Source of the DNA: CAJXZP01 sp963974475
GTDB lineage: Bacteria > Bacteroidota > Bacteroidia > Flavobacteriales_G > Salibacteraceae
Length of the DNA: 64,000 bases
Reading direction: 5' to 3'
Assembly (NCBI GenBank): GCA_963974475.1
Contig: CAXBCR010000009.1
Span: 1 to 64,000 of the forward strand
The position numbers and the translations under genes are program-made. How positions within the stretch are numbered: the stretch's first letter is position 1; every line of letters starts with the position of its first letter. Below the pieces are notes generated by a model. That model worked only from the letters and a program-made list of their open reading frames with translations, did not search any database and was not told where the DNA came from. Positions 17,163-26,800 of the stretch are shown in pieces.

Positions 17163-19619
17163 ATGAATATATCATACAACTGGCTTAAAGAGTACGCTAA
17201 TGTTGACTTAAACGTTGAGCGTGTAGCAGAATTATTAACCGATAGCGGATTAGAAGTAGAAGGAATTGACGACTTCGTTTCTGTAAAAGGAGGATTTGAG
17301 GGGTTGGTTGTAGGCGAAGTGCTTACGTGTGAAAAACATGCCAATGCGGATAAATTATCGGTAACTACGGTAAATGTGGGAGCCGAAGAGCCATTGAATA
17401 TTGTGTGTGGAGCGCCCAATGTAGCGGCTGGTCAAAAAGTAATTGTAGCAACTGTGGGTTGTACACTTTATCCAAGCGAAGGTGATTCTTTTAAAATTAA
17501 AAAAGGCAAGATTCGTGGCGAAGTATCCATGGGAATGATTTGTGCCGAAGATGAAATTGGACTCGGAAAAGGGCACGATGGAATTATGGTGTTAGATGCC
17601 GCATTAAAAGCCGGAACACCACTATCGGAAGTTTTTGAAGTAACCCACGATAAAGTTATTGAAATTGGCCTGACTCCCAATAGAGCTGAAGCAGCATCAC
17701 ACATTGGAACCGCAAGAGATTTAGTGGCACTTTCAGTGGTGACTGATGAACTTAATGTTACAGAAATAAAATGGCCGAATGTAGATGCATTCAAAGTAGA
17801 AAATACCAATTTACCGATTGCAGTTTCGATAGAAAATACCGAAGCCTGTGTTAGATATACCGGAGTTTCCATGACCGGAGTTGAAGTAAAAGAATCTCCA
17901 GATTGGTTAAAAAATAAATTAAAAGCAATTGGATTAAATCCGATAAACAATATCGTTGACATCTCTAATTTTGTGTTACATGAAGTAGGACAACCCCTTC
18001 ATATTTTTGATGCGGATAAAATTGCAGGAAATAAGGTGATTGTAAAAACACTTCCTGCAAAAACAAAATTTACCACATTAGATGAATCAGAACGCGAATT
18101 GAACGAGCGCGATTTAATGATTTGTAATGAAGACGGTGGAATGTGTATTGCAGGAGTTTTTGGAGGAATTACTTCTGGTGTAAGTGCTTCCACCAAGAAT
18201 GTATTTATAGAGTCAGCTAATTTCAATCCAGTTTGGGTACGCAAAACGGCTAAACGCCATGCATTAAATACGGATGCCTCCTTTAGATTTGAACGAGGAG
18301 TTGACCCTAGTATTACGGAATATGCATTGAAACGTGCAGCGCTACTAATTAAGGAATTAGCCGGTGGCGAAGTTTCGTCTGAAGTTTCTGATTTTTATCC
18401 AAATCCCGTTAAACCCTACCCAGTTGATTTCCGTATTTCATACAATAATAAAATTATTGGAAAAGAAATTTCGAAAGATGAAATCGTTCGGATTTTGGGT
18501 GGTTTAGATATCAAAATCGTGGAAGACAAGGGCGATTTATTAAAACTAGCGGTTCCATTTTACCGTGTGGATGTGCAGCGTGAAATTGATGTAATTGAAG
18601 AAGTACTACGTATTTATGGTTACAACAACATTGAAATGCCAAAGCAATATCAAGCTTCGGTAATTTCACAAGACGGGGTAAATCATGAAGTAATGCTAAA
18701 TAAGGTTTCCGACCATTTAACCAGCCTAGGTTTTATGGAAGCAAAATCAAATTCTTTAACCGCCTCTGCTTATTACAAAGAATCTAAAACTTGGCCGATT
18801 GAAAAATCGGTACGGATGAAAAACCCATTGAGTATTGATTTGGATGTGTTACGTCAAACCATGCTTTTTGATGCATTGGAAACAGTACGTCACAATCAAA
18901 ACCGACAAACGTATGATTTGAAATTTTACGAGTTCGGTAAGGTATATCAAGTAGATGCTAGTAAATCTGTAGACGAAATTCAAAGTGTGGAGCAAAGTAG
19001 AATGTCATTTGCTTTGGTAGGACGTAGATATAATGAAAACTGGACTGCGGTAGATGATAAGGTTGGGTTTCAAGATGTGAAAGGTTATCTAGAATCACTT
19101 TTATCGCTTTTAAACATTTCCCCAAAAGACGTGGTTGTTTCCGATGATATTATAGCTGATTTTTCTTACGGAATGACTTTTAAAATAGGCGATAAATTTC
19201 TTGCCCATGGTGGATTGGTCAACGAATCGCATGCTAAATCCTTTGGAATAAAAAATGAAGTCTTCTTTTTAGAATTAAATTGGGCGCTATTAAAAGGAAC
19301 ATCCGCTTCCAATAAAATTAAATATCAACCTGTACCAAAATTTCCTCAAATGCGTAGAGATTTATCTTTATTGCTTAACAAGGAGGTGACATTTGCTCAA
19401 ATAAAGGAATTGGCCATTCAAGTAGATAGAAAGCTATTGAAACAGGTTAATTTATTTGATGTGTACGAAGGGAAAAATCTACCCGAAGGTAAAAAATCTT
19501 ATGCTGTAGGTTTCACGTTCTCTCATCCTGACAAAACTTTAACCGACAAGCAAGTGGATAAAGTGATGCAAAAAATGATAAAAGAGCTATGTGATAAATT
19601 ACATGCAGAATTGCGATAA
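17163..19619 (+). CDS. pheT: Phenylalanyl-tRNA synthetase beta subunit
   Basis: The 818-residue length is typical. Domains in order are an OB-fold tRNA-binding module (about 42-155; GLVVGEVLTC), B3/4 editing (about 215-395), B5 (about 405-480), the catalytic-like core (about 490-720) and a C-terminal FDX-ACB anticodon-binding domain (about 725-818; KFPQMRRDLSLLL). The beta subunit pairs with PheS to form the alpha2-beta2 enzyme that charges tRNA-Phe in the cytoplasm, and it edits misacylated Tyr. pheS is not adjacent, which is common in Bacteroidota. The gene has its own promoter-like box and a strong terminator, so it is probably monocistronic. Confidence 0.97.
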   Translation: MNISYNWLKEYANVDLNVERVAELLTDSGLEVEGIDDFVSVKGGFEGLVVGEVLTCEKHANADKLSVTTVNVGAEEPLNIVCGAPNVAAGQKVIVATVGCTLYPSEGDSFKIKKGKIRGEVSMGMICAEDEIGLGKGHDGIMVLDAALKAGTPLSEVFEVTHDKVIEIGLTPNRAEAASHIGTARDLVALSVVTDELNVTEIKWPNVDAFKVENTNLPIAVSIENTEACVRYTGVSMTGVEVKESPDWLKNKLKAIGLNPINNIVDISNFVLHEVGQPLHIFDADKIAGNKVIVKTLPAKTKFTTLDESERELNERDLMICNEDGGMCIAGVFGGITSGVSASTKNVFIESANFNPVWVRKTAKRHALNTDASFRFERGVDPSITEYALKRAALLIKELAGGEVSSEVSDFYPNPVKPYPVDFRISYNNKIIGKEISKDEIVRILGGLDIKIVEDKGDLLKLAVPFYRVDVQREIDVIEEVLRIYGYNNIEMPKQYQASVISQDGVNHEVMLNKVSDHLTSLGFMEAKSNSLTASAYYKESKTWPIEKSVRMKNPLSIDLDVLRQTMLFDALETVRHNQNRQTYDLKFYEFGKVYQVDASKSVDEIQSVEQSRMSFALVGRRYNENWTAVDDKVGFQDVKGYLESLLSLLNISPKDVVVSDDIIADFSYGMTFKIGDKFLAHGGLVNESHAKSFGIKNEVFFLELNWALLKGTSASNKIKYQPVPKFPQMRRDLSLLLNKEVTFAQIKELAIQVDRKLLKQVNLFDVYEGKNLPEGKKSYAVGFTFSHPDKTLTDKQVDKVMQKMIKELCDKLHAELR

Positions 19620-19641
19620 GAACTAATTTCAACAATACTTT

Positions 19642-19680
19642 AAAAGCCTTCAATCTCTACTAGATTGGAGGCTTTTTTTT
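19642..19680 (+). terminator. Terminator after pheT
   Basis: AAAAGCCTTCAATCT pairs with AGATTGGAGGCTTTT (one G-T pair) with a short loop and a run of eight T, 22 bases after the stop codon. Confidence 0.93.
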
Positions 19681-19719
19681 GTATATTAAGGCCGTTATTA
19701 CATTAGTGCCACAGGAATA

Positions 19720-20904
19720 CTAGAAATTGTACTCTACAACCCCTTGTATTCTAAGGTTATCCCCTGCGCTTTCAAACTCATCGGTTCTAAACCCATAGAT
19801 ACCTTCAACCGCAATGTTTAACGGACCAACAACATGCCAATACAAATTGGCACTTGCATAAGAACCTGTAAGTAACGTAGAGGCAGGTACACTTAAAGGA
19901 TTGTCTAATTGAACATACCCATAAACCACGGTAGAGCTAAAGTGATTATTCTCTCTTTTATCATAATTCTTTTTACCCCAATAATATTGATAGCCGATGT
20001 ATCCGCCATATATGGGTACTAATTTTAAATCTCCATGTGTATTAGGCACTGCATCCCAGCCACCACCACCAAAAGAAACAAGATATCTAGAAATACCGTA
20101 ACCATAAGCCGCCTGATAAATGAACTTATCTCGACCAAAAAGAATTTGACTTCCGGAGGCACTAAACCCTCCTCCAAATACGTACTGGCTGTTCCCCGCA
20201 TTTTTATACTCTATGGCACGGGCAACTCCTGCAATTTGAAAATGTCCGGTTGGCCATCGCAGTTCGTAATGAGAAACAAAATCTGGCAAAGTTTGATTGG
20301 TCGGGGTCACTAACGTATCAATCAATAAGTACCGCCCGTAATCAATGGTTGGTACTTCCATGCCTATAGAAATATCCGAGTTTTTGTTAGGGCGAATAAA
20401 ATAAGTCAATTGGGTACTTCTCACCCAAGCCCCGGTAGATGGGCCATCAAAATCTGTGATATTTGGCCATGCTTCTTCATCCGTAAAACCAGACCAGGTT
20501 TGACCAATTTTAAAGTTCTTCACCCTTAAATAGGCATGTCGGAGTCGGAGACCACCACCACCATCACCACCGTAAAAATCGGTTTCAATATAGGACATGA
20601 TTTCGCCCAAAGATTTGGTTTGAAACCGGGTGGCGAAAATCAATCGGGTTTGATTCATATCCGCATGATATTGCGGGTCATCTTGTATATTTTCTCTTTC
20701 TGTAGGGATAGACGGTAAATGCATTGCAGATACATTTGGAATTCCACGCATATCATAAAACGCACTAAATTTCACCCAAGCGGTGGTATAAAATTCTTTT
20801 TTTGGTTTCCCATTTAGAGAGTCCGCAGATTGCAATTTCAGTAATTGCGCATTTGACTGGAATGCCAAAAAAATTAACATCAGAATAGGTAAGATTCTTT
20901 TCAT
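19720..20904 (-). CDS. DcaP-like outer-membrane porin
   Basis: The protein has 394 residues with a signal peptide (1-19). The N-terminal part of the barrel matches the DcaP/trimeric porin pattern: TRLIFATRF, SYIETDFYGG, LRLRHAYLRVKNFKIGQTWSGF. It ends in an aromatic Phe (VVEYNF), the usual signal for barrel insertion. Such porins let small carboxylates and other solutes diffuse; the substrate here is unknown. It lies 25 bases after the MBL gene, and a TAATTTTG box overlaps the end of that gene, so it may be transcribed on its own. Confidence 0.85.
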   Translation of the reverse strand: MKRILPILMLIFLAFQSNAQLLKLQSADSLNGKPKKEFYTTAWVKFSAFYDMRGIPNVSAMHLPSIPTERENIQDDPQYHADMNQTRLIFATRFQTKSLGEIMSYIETDFYGGDGGGGLRLRHAYLRVKNFKIGQTWSGFTDEEAWPNITDFDGPSTGAWVRSTQLTYFIRPNKNSDISIGMEVPTIDYGRYLLIDTLVTPTNQTLPDFVSHYELRWPTGHFQIAGVARAIEYKNAGNSQYVFGGGFSASGSQILFGRDKFIYQAAYGYGISRYLVSFGGGGWDAVPNTHGDLKLVPIYGGYIGYQYYWGKKNYDKRENNHFSSTVVYGYVQLDNPLSVPASTLLTGSYASANLYWHVVGPLNIAVEGIYGFRTDEFESAGDNLRIQGVVEYNF

Positions 20905-20924
20905 GGTCTATGCTTTAGTACACT

Positions 20925-20932
20925 CAAAATTA
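20925..20932 (-). promoter_or_regulatory. Putative -7 element TAATTTTG for the porin gene
   Basis: It matches TAnnTTTG, lies 20 bases before the porin ATG and overlaps the 3' end of the upstream MBL gene. Confidence 0.45.
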
Positions 20933-21703
20933 ACCAATTTCCACAACCAATCCATCGTGAGCGGGCAACACATTCTTTGGTAATTCTTTCACTACCTCCT
21001 CATACTTACCCATTTGATGACTAAAATGGGTCAAATAAGCCTGTTTTGGATTTACACGCTCAATAATTTCCAACGCTTCTGGTAAACTAAAATGCGAAAT
21101 ATGTGGAATTTTTCGTAAGGCGTTTATGACCATAACTTCCACTCCTTCCAATTTTTTCAATTCGTCTTCAGTAATGCTATTCGCATCGGTGATGTAAGCA
21201 AAATTACCAATCCGGTACCCAAATACCGGCATTTTATAATGCATTACTTGGATTGGAATAATTGGAATTCCTTCAATTTCAAAGGTTTTATTTTCTATCG
21301 TATTTAAGTTCAATTGAGGAACTCCAGGATACTTATTATCTCCAAACGCATAATAAAATTCACGTTTTAGAGCAATTTGCACTTGCTCCGAAGCATATAT
21401 TTCCATCGACTTTTTCATGCGGTAATTAAATCCACGCACATCATCTAAACCTGCAATATGATCTTTGTGCTCATGGGTAAAAAGCACTGCATCCAATTTA
21501 GTTACATTTTCCCGCAACATTTGGTATCGAAAATCGGGTCCAGTATCCACCACAAAATTTACGTTCTTCGTTTCAACTAAAATAGCCGAACGTAAACGTT
21601 TATCTCGTTTATCTGTTGAAGTGCAAACGGCACAATCGCAACCAATCATTGGAACTCCTTGCGATGTTCCGGTACCTAAAAATGTAACTTTTATTTTACT
21701 CAT
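20930..21703 (-). CDS. MBL-fold metallohydrolase (PhnP-like)
   Basis: This 257-residue protein belongs to the metallo-beta-lactamase superfamily. It has the opening VTFLGTGTSQGVPMIGC and the metal-binding motif THEHKDHIAG near 77-86, plus a later Asp (TDANS) and His (HFSH) that complete the dinuclear site. The Cys-rich N-terminal segment (GCDCAVCTS) is typical of PhnP-type phosphodiesterases, which hydrolyse cyclic phosphate esters. No phn operon is present, so a phosphonate role is doubtful. It is coupled to the upstream serine hydrolase by a 4-base ATGA overlap. Confidence 0.85.
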   Translation of the reverse strand: MSKIKVTFLGTGTSQGVPMIGCDCAVCTSTDKRDKRLRSAILVETKNVNFVVDTGPDFRYQMLRENVTKLDAVLFTHEHKDHIAGLDDVRGFNYRMKKSMEIYASEQVQIALKREFYYAFGDNKYPGVPQLNLNTIENKTFEIEGIPIIPIQVMHYKMPVFGYRIGNFAYITDANSITEDELKKLEGVEVMVINALRKIPHISHFSLPEALEIIERVNPKQAYLTHFSHQMGKYEEVVKELPKNVLPAHDGLVVEIG

Positions 21704-23082
21704 TCAATACAGCTAATAACTCCACTTAAAAATGCATCATAATCAAATCCACCACGTTTGTTTTGACCCAAACGGACCACAACTAAATCTTTGGAAGGAA
21801 CTACAAAAACACGTTGTCCTTCGTAGCCATCCATCATATACATATCGGCAGGAACATTGGGAAGTAACCGATTAGATTCGTTTCCTGGTTCCCCTGCATT
21901 GAGCCACCATTGCGCACCGTACTGTCCTTTCGGAGAATGAGGAGTTGGCGTGGCGGTATAATCTACCCATCCTTTAGGCAATAATTGATGGCCATACCAA
22001 TTGCCATCATTTAAATACAATTGACCAAGTCGCGCCCAATCTCTACCATTTGCCCACATATAAGATGAACCTACAAAAGTACCGGATGCATCTGGCTCAA
22101 TAACAGCGGAGGAAATCCCTAGTTTAGAGAACAACTCGTTTTGGGCAAATTGGTAATACGCTTCATCCCCTATTTTTTCTCGCATCATACGCGACAATAT
22201 ATTCGTAGTACCACTAGAGTAATACCATTTTTTGTTCATTTCAAATTCTTTGGGTTGTGAAGCGGCAAATCCGCCCATATCCGCATATTTGTACAACATA
22301 TTAGTGGCAGTACTCACATTTGAATAGACTTCCTCCCAATGCAATCCCGAACTCATTCGGAGCAAGGCATCGGTAGTAATGTTATTCCGAGGGTCATCTT
22401 TACTCGCCCATGCATTTACGGGTGCGGGTTGAAAAATGTCAATCATCCCTTTTTTCTGCATTATTCCGTACAGGGTATTCGTTACACTTTTAGTCATGGA
22501 CCAACCTAGCTGCACTGAAGATTTGTCAAATTCATCGGCATACGATTCGGCAATTAACTGCCCTTTATAAATAACGATAACAGTTCTAGTTTTAGCAGGA
22601 ATTTTGGGATTGGTGTTTTCATACGATTTTTCAATCACCGCATTCAATTTGGTTAAATTCAACTCAGCTGGAACAGTATCCGCGATTTTTGTCCCTAAAG
22701 GCCAATAAACCGTATCACTAAGTATTGGTTTTTTCAATTTATTATTTGGTAAGGATTTCTTTAACTCTTCTTCACTCATTTCACGAATTAGCGTACATCC
22801 CAATCCCTCCCGATAAACCGCTTTTGCGGTTGCAAATCCAAATACAGAACCCGTTGCAGATGAATCTGCTTTATTTAATTCAAAGGTGCCAAGCGATAAG
22901 GGAAATGCGCCCAATTCATTGTCTATCACACTTTGGGTAGTTCGGTTACCTACATACATGCAGGAGCAAACACTTTTAGCACCAAATCCAGAAATAATAG
23001 GTCCGAAATTTAAAATGAAATAAATAAACCCACCCACTAAAACGGTGACTAGCGCAATTAATATTTTGGAAAGTAGTTTCAT
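21700..23082 (-). CDS. Membrane-anchored serine hydrolase (class C beta-lactamase family)
   Basis: The start was set at the ATG at 23082 rather than 23118, because the N-terminal helix (MKLLSKILIALVTVLVGGFIYFIL) then begins directly. The protein has 460 residues. The SxxK catalytic motif is SMTK (near 193), the second motif is YSS (near 285), and the overall layout is that of the beta-lactamase/D-Ala-D-Ala carboxypeptidase/esterase superfamily. It is predicted to be periplasmic and tethered by the N-terminal helix. Many relatives are esterases or peptidases and not resistance factors, so no antibiotic role is claimed. It overlaps the MBL gene by four bases and is likely co-transcribed with it. 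Confidence 0.87.
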   Translation of the reverse strand: MKLLSKILIALVTVLVGGFIYFILNFGPIISGFGAKSVCSCMYVGNRTTQSVIDNELGAFPLSLGTFELNKADSSATGSVFGFATAKAVYREGLGCTLIREMSEEELKKSLPNNKLKKPILSDTVYWPLGTKIADTVPAELNLTKLNAVIEKSYENTNPKIPAKTRTVIVIYKGQLIAESYADEFDKSSVQLGWSMTKSVTNTLYGIMQKKGMIDIFQPAPVNAWASKDDPRNNITTDALLRMSSGLHWEEVYSNVSTATNMLYKYADMGGFAASQPKEFEMNKKWYYSSGTTNILSRMMREKIGDEAYYQFAQNELFSKLGISSAVIEPDASGTFVGSSYMWANGRDWARLGQLYLNDGNWYGHQLLPKGWVDYTATPTPHSPKGQYGAQWWLNAGEPGNESNRLLPNVPADMYMMDGYEGQRVFVVPSKDLVVVRLGQNKRGGFDYDAFLSGVISCIE

Positions 23083-23190
23083 AATTAGACCGATTTTTAA
23101 GGATAACAAAGAAAACAAACTGAAGGGATTGAACGGGATTTTCTACCTAAATAAAAGAATGGGAAACTAGAAAAACGCCAATGCAATTAT

Positions 23191-23775
23191 TTAATTCTTT
23201 CCATTTTTTAATTGAACATCAATAGCTAGCACTTGTTCAATAACAGACGAATTATTTTCATTCTGAATTTCAAAATCTGCGTACTCCAGGCGTTTGGAAT
23301 CCGAAATTTGATTAGAAATTCTTTCCCGTACTTGCTTTTCGGTGGCACCATCTCTATTCATAACCCTAGAAATTCTCACCTCCTCTTTCGCAAGTACGAC
23401 AATTACCTTGTCGCAGGTTTTGTAAGCTCCCGATTCTATTAATATTGCGGCTTCTCTAATTACATAAGGCGAATGTTGATTCGTTTTCCAAGTTTCGAAA
23501 TCCTTTTGTAGTAAGGGATGCACCAAGCTATTGAGCAAGGCTAATTTAGTATTATCTTGAAATACAATTCTTGCTAACTTAGGCCTATTGATTCCAGTCT
23601 CGGTATAAATATCCGCTCCGAAATGGGTTATCATCAACCGCCTTAATTCTACGCTTTCTACATACAATGCCTTGGCTCGCGTATCAGAATCGTAAACTGG
23701 TATTCCAAGTTGTTGAAATACTTTAGCCACCGTAGATTTTCCGCTACCAATTCCACCCGTGAGTCCAACTATCAT
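23191..23775 (-). CDS. coaE: Dephospho-CoA kinase
   Basis: The protein has 194 residues with a P-loop GGIGSGKST (7-15), the family segment VYDSDTRAK near 31, and a DGATEKQVRERISNQ segment near 145 typical of the lid. It phosphorylates the 3'-OH of dephospho-CoA, the last step of CoA synthesis. The start codon overlaps the stop of the YbbR gene by one base (TAATG), so translation is probably coupled. It is the last gene of the nusB-DUF1573-yajC-YbbR-coaE series. Confidence 0.96.
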   Translation of the reverse strand: MIVGLTGGIGSGKSTVAKVFQQLGIPVYDSDTRAKALYVESVELRRLMITHFGADIYTETGINRPKLARIVFQDNTKLALLNSLVHPLLQKDFETWKTNQHSPYVIREAAILIESGAYKTCDKVIVVLAKEEVRISRVMNRDGATEKQVRERISNQISDSKRLEYADFEIQNENNSSVIEQVLAIDVQLKNGKN

Positions 23776-24779
23776 TAATTATCAATTAACTCCATATCCA
23801 TTTTCAAATAGCTTATTCTTTCAGGAATAAACTGAATCACATTTACATAGCTCGGATGAGTTCGTACCGTAACCGGAAGTTTGGACATGTTTTCCATTAC
23901 ATCCTCATATTTCACGATGACATCAAATAGTTCGGGTTTAATAAAGTCGAAGTGAGATAAACCCGTTGAATATCTTAATTTAATGGTATTTGGAAGTAAT
24001 CTAATGCGTTTGCTATCCGGCATTCCTGAAACATGGATAGGAACTTCAATTTCGCCCTCGGTAAGAGACTCTACCTCTACCACCATTTTTACCGACCTAA
24101 ATTCCGGATTAATTAAGCGCGAATTATACGCCAATGGAACTTCTACTTCAGTATGTTCTGAAACTTCAGTGAAATCGTAATTCTCAGTTAAAATTTCTTG
24201 CGTATTTTCAATAATACTAGAAGGACCGTGCGTAAGCACCATTTCAGGTACGGTATAAACTGGTCGTTTTAGTACCATTCCCTTTGCCAACGATAAGGAA
24301 TAATTGGGCGCAATTAATATTTCCTTGGTTTCTCCTTTTTCAGTAATAACTTCAATAGTATCTCTATTTACTCTACTTACATTTACGTTATTACTTAACT
24401 CATTTCTCAAGTCATTGATAATAAATGAAGTCGGTATCTGCGCTTTTTTACGCGATCCAATGGTTTTAAACTCTAGGGAGGCTACATCAATAATAACAGT
24501 ATCTTCTTCGGCAATGTTTCTAAATTGCAACAGGCTGTACCCATCGCCACTCAACTCAATGTCAATGCTATTATGAGGCACCGGAGAAAACGCACTTGAT
24601 TCGGGAAGATTTATGTATTTAATTGAAAGGGTAACTACCTCTGAATAGGTTTTATTTAGGGCATTCAACAACCAAAAACCAGAGGCTAAAACAAGGCTAA
24701 TTAGAAAGACATAAAACCTCCGACCCGGCTTATACCGCGCATATATATTTGCCGTATTATCCGAGTCGGAAATTTGCAT
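23775..24779 (-). CDS. YbbR/CdaR-like domain protein
   Basis: The protein has 334 residues. An N-terminal cytoplasmic stretch is followed by one transmembrane helix (about 28-45, RFYVFLISLVLASGFWLL). The extracytoplasmic part has repeats of the YbbR type with a repeating L-x-x-G-M/V-x-x-x-x-I-x-x-x-P pattern. In Firmicutes YbbR (CdaR) binds the c-di-AMP synthase CdaA; in Bacteroidota that role is unproven and no cdaA gene is present. Its start overlaps the yajC stop by one base and its end overlaps the coaE start by one base. Confidence 0.85.
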   Translation of the reverse strand: MQISDSDNTANIYARYKPGRRFYVFLISLVLASGFWLLNALNKTYSEVVTLSIKYINLPESSAFSPVPHNSIDIELSGDGYSLLQFRNIAEEDTVIIDVASLEFKTIGSRKKAQIPTSFIINDLRNELSNNVNVSRVNRDTIEVITEKGETKEILIAPNYSLSLAKGMVLKRPVYTVPEMVLTHGPSSIIENTQEILTENYDFTEVSEHTEVEVPLAYNSRLINPEFRSVKMVVEVESLTEGEIEVPIHVSGMPDSKRIRLLPNTIKLRYSTGLSHFDFIKPELFDVIVKYEDVMENMSKLPVTVRTHPSYVNVIQFIPERISYLKMDMELIDN

Positions 24780-25087
24780 TATTTACTTGCTGCTACCGCT
24801 AATTCGCTTTCGCCTGATCCTGTAGAATATTCTGGAGAAACAGCAGAACGTTCTACAACAAAACGAGTTTTACTTTCAGCTTCTAACAGAACAGTTGTTT
24901 CTTTAATTTCTAAAATTTTACCATGTATTCCACCAATAGTCACTACTTTATCGCCTTTTTTCATGGCTTCTCTAAATAATTTGGCTTCCTTTGATTTCTT
25001 CATTTGAGGTCTAATCAAAAAGAAATAAAATACGATTGCTATTAAAATTAGCGGTCCGAATTGGGACATTATTGAATTTAAATCCAT
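24779..25087 (-). CDS. yajC: Preprotein translocase subunit YajC
   Basis: The protein has 102 residues, one N-terminal TM helix (LILIAIVFYFFLI), the conserved RPQMKKSKE segment right after it, and the GDKVVTIGGIHGKI core. It associates with SecDF in the inner membrane and assists protein export. Both the length and the neighbours (DUF1573, YbbR) are the usual ones for Bacteroidota. Confidence 0.96.
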   Translation of the reverse strand: MDLNSIMSQFGPLILIAIVFYFFLIRPQMKKSKEAKLFREAMKKGDKVVTIGGIHGKILEIKETTVLLEAESKTRFVVERSAVSPEYSTGSGESELAVAASK

Positions 25088-25096
25088 CTTTTTTTA

Positions 25097-25555
25097 TTAT
25101 TCTGGTGCAACTACCTCTCCCTTCAAAACAATCACATTGTTTACCGGTGAAGTATTTGCGGTTATATATACTTTTTTTGTTTGTTTACCCTTTTTACCAG
25201 CGCTATTAAACACCACTTCAATTTCTCCTGTTGCCCCTGGTTTAATAGGTCGTTTTGGCCATTTAGGAATCGTACAACCACATGAGCCATTAGCTGAAGA
25301 AATAATTAAATCAATATCACCTTCATTTTTGAATTGATACGTTTTAGTAACGCTTTCCCCTTGCACTATCGATCCAAAGTTTTGTTCCGTAATAGGAAAG
25401 CTCATAATTGCCGATTGTTCGTCTGGTTTTTCGCTTGATGCACTAGCCGGATTTTTAACTAAATCAGGTGATAGATTAGTTGCATTTCCTTCCTCTTGGC
25501 AAGAGGTTAAATTCATCAGCAACCCTAAAACCAGTATTTTATAAGCGTATTTCAT
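25097..25555 (-). CDS. DUF1573 lipoprotein
   Basis: The protein has 152 residues. It is a predicted lipoprotein with lipobox LTSC (Cys near 19), followed by a disordered region and then a DUF1573 beta-sandwich (about 50-150). The latter has FGSIVQGESVTKTYQFKN, the SCGCTIPKWP motif and IKPGATGEIEVVFNS. DUF1573 is an MSP/Ig-like domain of unknown function common in Bacteroidota envelopes. It lies 9 bases from yajC and 10 bases from nusB, in one operon. Confidence 0.9.
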   Translation of the reverse strand: MKYAYKILVLGLLMNLTSCQEEGNATNLSPDLVKNPASASSEKPDEQSAIMSFPITEQNFGSIVQGESVTKTYQFKNEGDIDLIISSANGSCGCTIPKWPKRPIKPGATGEIEVVFNSAGKKGKQTKKVYITANTSPVNNVIVLKGEVVAPE

Positions 25556-25565
25556 TAGTGTAAAA

Positions 25566-26657
25566 TTATCTATTTATAAGCCCCATGCCCGCTTTATTCA
25601 ACTTATTATCGTTTTTCAAATCTATTAAAACTTTATCTAAAACACCATTAATAAATATTCTACTTTTTTCGGTACTGTAATTTTTAGAAATCTCCAAATA
25701 TTCATTCATCGTTACCTTTACGGGAATGGCGGGGAAACTAGTAAACTCTGTAATGGCAATTTTCATCAAAACCGTATCCAATTTTGCAATTCTTTCTACA
25801 TCCCAATTTTTAGTGTATTTCTCCACTAGATTCATGGATGTTTCTGCTTGTAAAATGGTTTTATGATACAATTCTTTCACAAATTTCAAGTCCTCTCTTT
25901 CGCTCTTGAAAAGTTGCATTAAAACTGGTTTTGCAATAGCTAAATTGTAATTTTCATTGGCTTTTCTAACCGCTTCTTCGGCATCCAAAACTTCCGTTGC
26001 AGAAAAATCAACTTCGGTTTCCAATTTTTTATTCACCTCTTCCAATTTAGCTTTCGATTCTTCTACCGAATTCCAATCCATTCCTGGACGCAAGGCGCTT
26101 AAAGTTTTCACTACATTAATACTTACCATTTGCACATCATCGTACCAGTAAATACTTCTTTCTTCAAAAAGGTCTAAAAACACCTCATTTACAGCAATGT
26201 AATTTTTGAAGATATAAATTAGGATTTCAACTTCATGCTGAAAATTATGTCTCGGGTTAGACATGAAAGCTTTATACTTCTTATCCTCTTCAACTAATTT
26301 CCAGATTTTTTTGATGTTATCTGATTCAATACTCCAATCTACCTTTTCAGCATAGAGTTTGAATTTCTTATTATTTTCAAGGGTTAACACCGCATCGCTA
26401 AATGCAAATCTCAAACTAGGATTTAAATCAGACTCAGAAACAATTCTTTTTTCTTTGTTTAATTCAATACTTCTCCTGCTCATTTCCACTACTTCAAGTA
26501 GTAAACTGAGCATTTGAATATATAGATTAAAGACTTCATCTAAACTCTTTATGAGAGATTTTTCTCCTTGTTGTAAGTCGTGATTTGCAGAATCATATGC
26601 ATAAACTGCTTGCATCACCTTAACTCTTAGATACCTTCTATTAAATAACCCCTCCAT
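25566..26657 (-). CDS. nusB: Transcription antitermination protein NusB (long Bacteroidota form)
   Basis: The frame opens at a TTG, but the adjacent ATG at 26657 is preferred. The protein has 363 residues, about twice the length of E. coli NusB. The N-terminal extension contains RRYLRVKVMQAVYAYD and the C-terminal part contains the NusB fold (YTKNWDVERIAKLDTVLMKIAITEF ... FINGVLDKV, given here in segments). NusB binds the boxA RNA with S10 and promotes antitermination on rRNA operons. A long form of this kind is usual in Bacteroidota. It is the first gene of the five-gene minus-strand operon and is divergent from the ABC exporter gene. Confidence 0.93.
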   Translation of the reverse strand: MEGLFNRRYLRVKVMQAVYAYDSANHDLQQGEKSLIKSLDEVFNLYIQMLSLLLEVVEMSRRSIELNKEKRIVSESDLNPSLRFAFSDAVLTLENNKKFKLYAEKVDWSIESDNIKKIWKLVEEDKKYKAFMSNPRHNFQHEVEILIYIFKNYIAVNEVFLDLFEERSIYWYDDVQMVSINVVKTLSALRPGMDWNSVEESKAKLEEVNKKLETEVDFSATEVLDAEEAVRKANENYNLAIAKPVLMQLFKSEREDLKFVKELYHKTILQAETSMNLVEKYTKNWDVERIAKLDTVLMKIAITEFTSFPAIPVKVTMNEYLEISKNYSTEKSRIFINGVLDKVLIDLKNDNKLNKAGMGLINR

Positions 26658-26800
26658 CAAAGACCTTTTTGTTATTGATTGGTTATGCCCTAACCGTAGA
26701 CTAAAAAAAGCGCTACTTTTGACCCCAAATCAATGTGTATTTTTTTGCAGCGGCAAAGTTAGTGCTTTTTAATTTTCACAAACCAATTTTTCAATAATTA

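Noticed and set aside
21700..23082. Antibiotic resistance beta-lactamase
   Set aside because: The fold is shared with esterases and peptidases; the motifs do not point to antibiotic hydrolysis.
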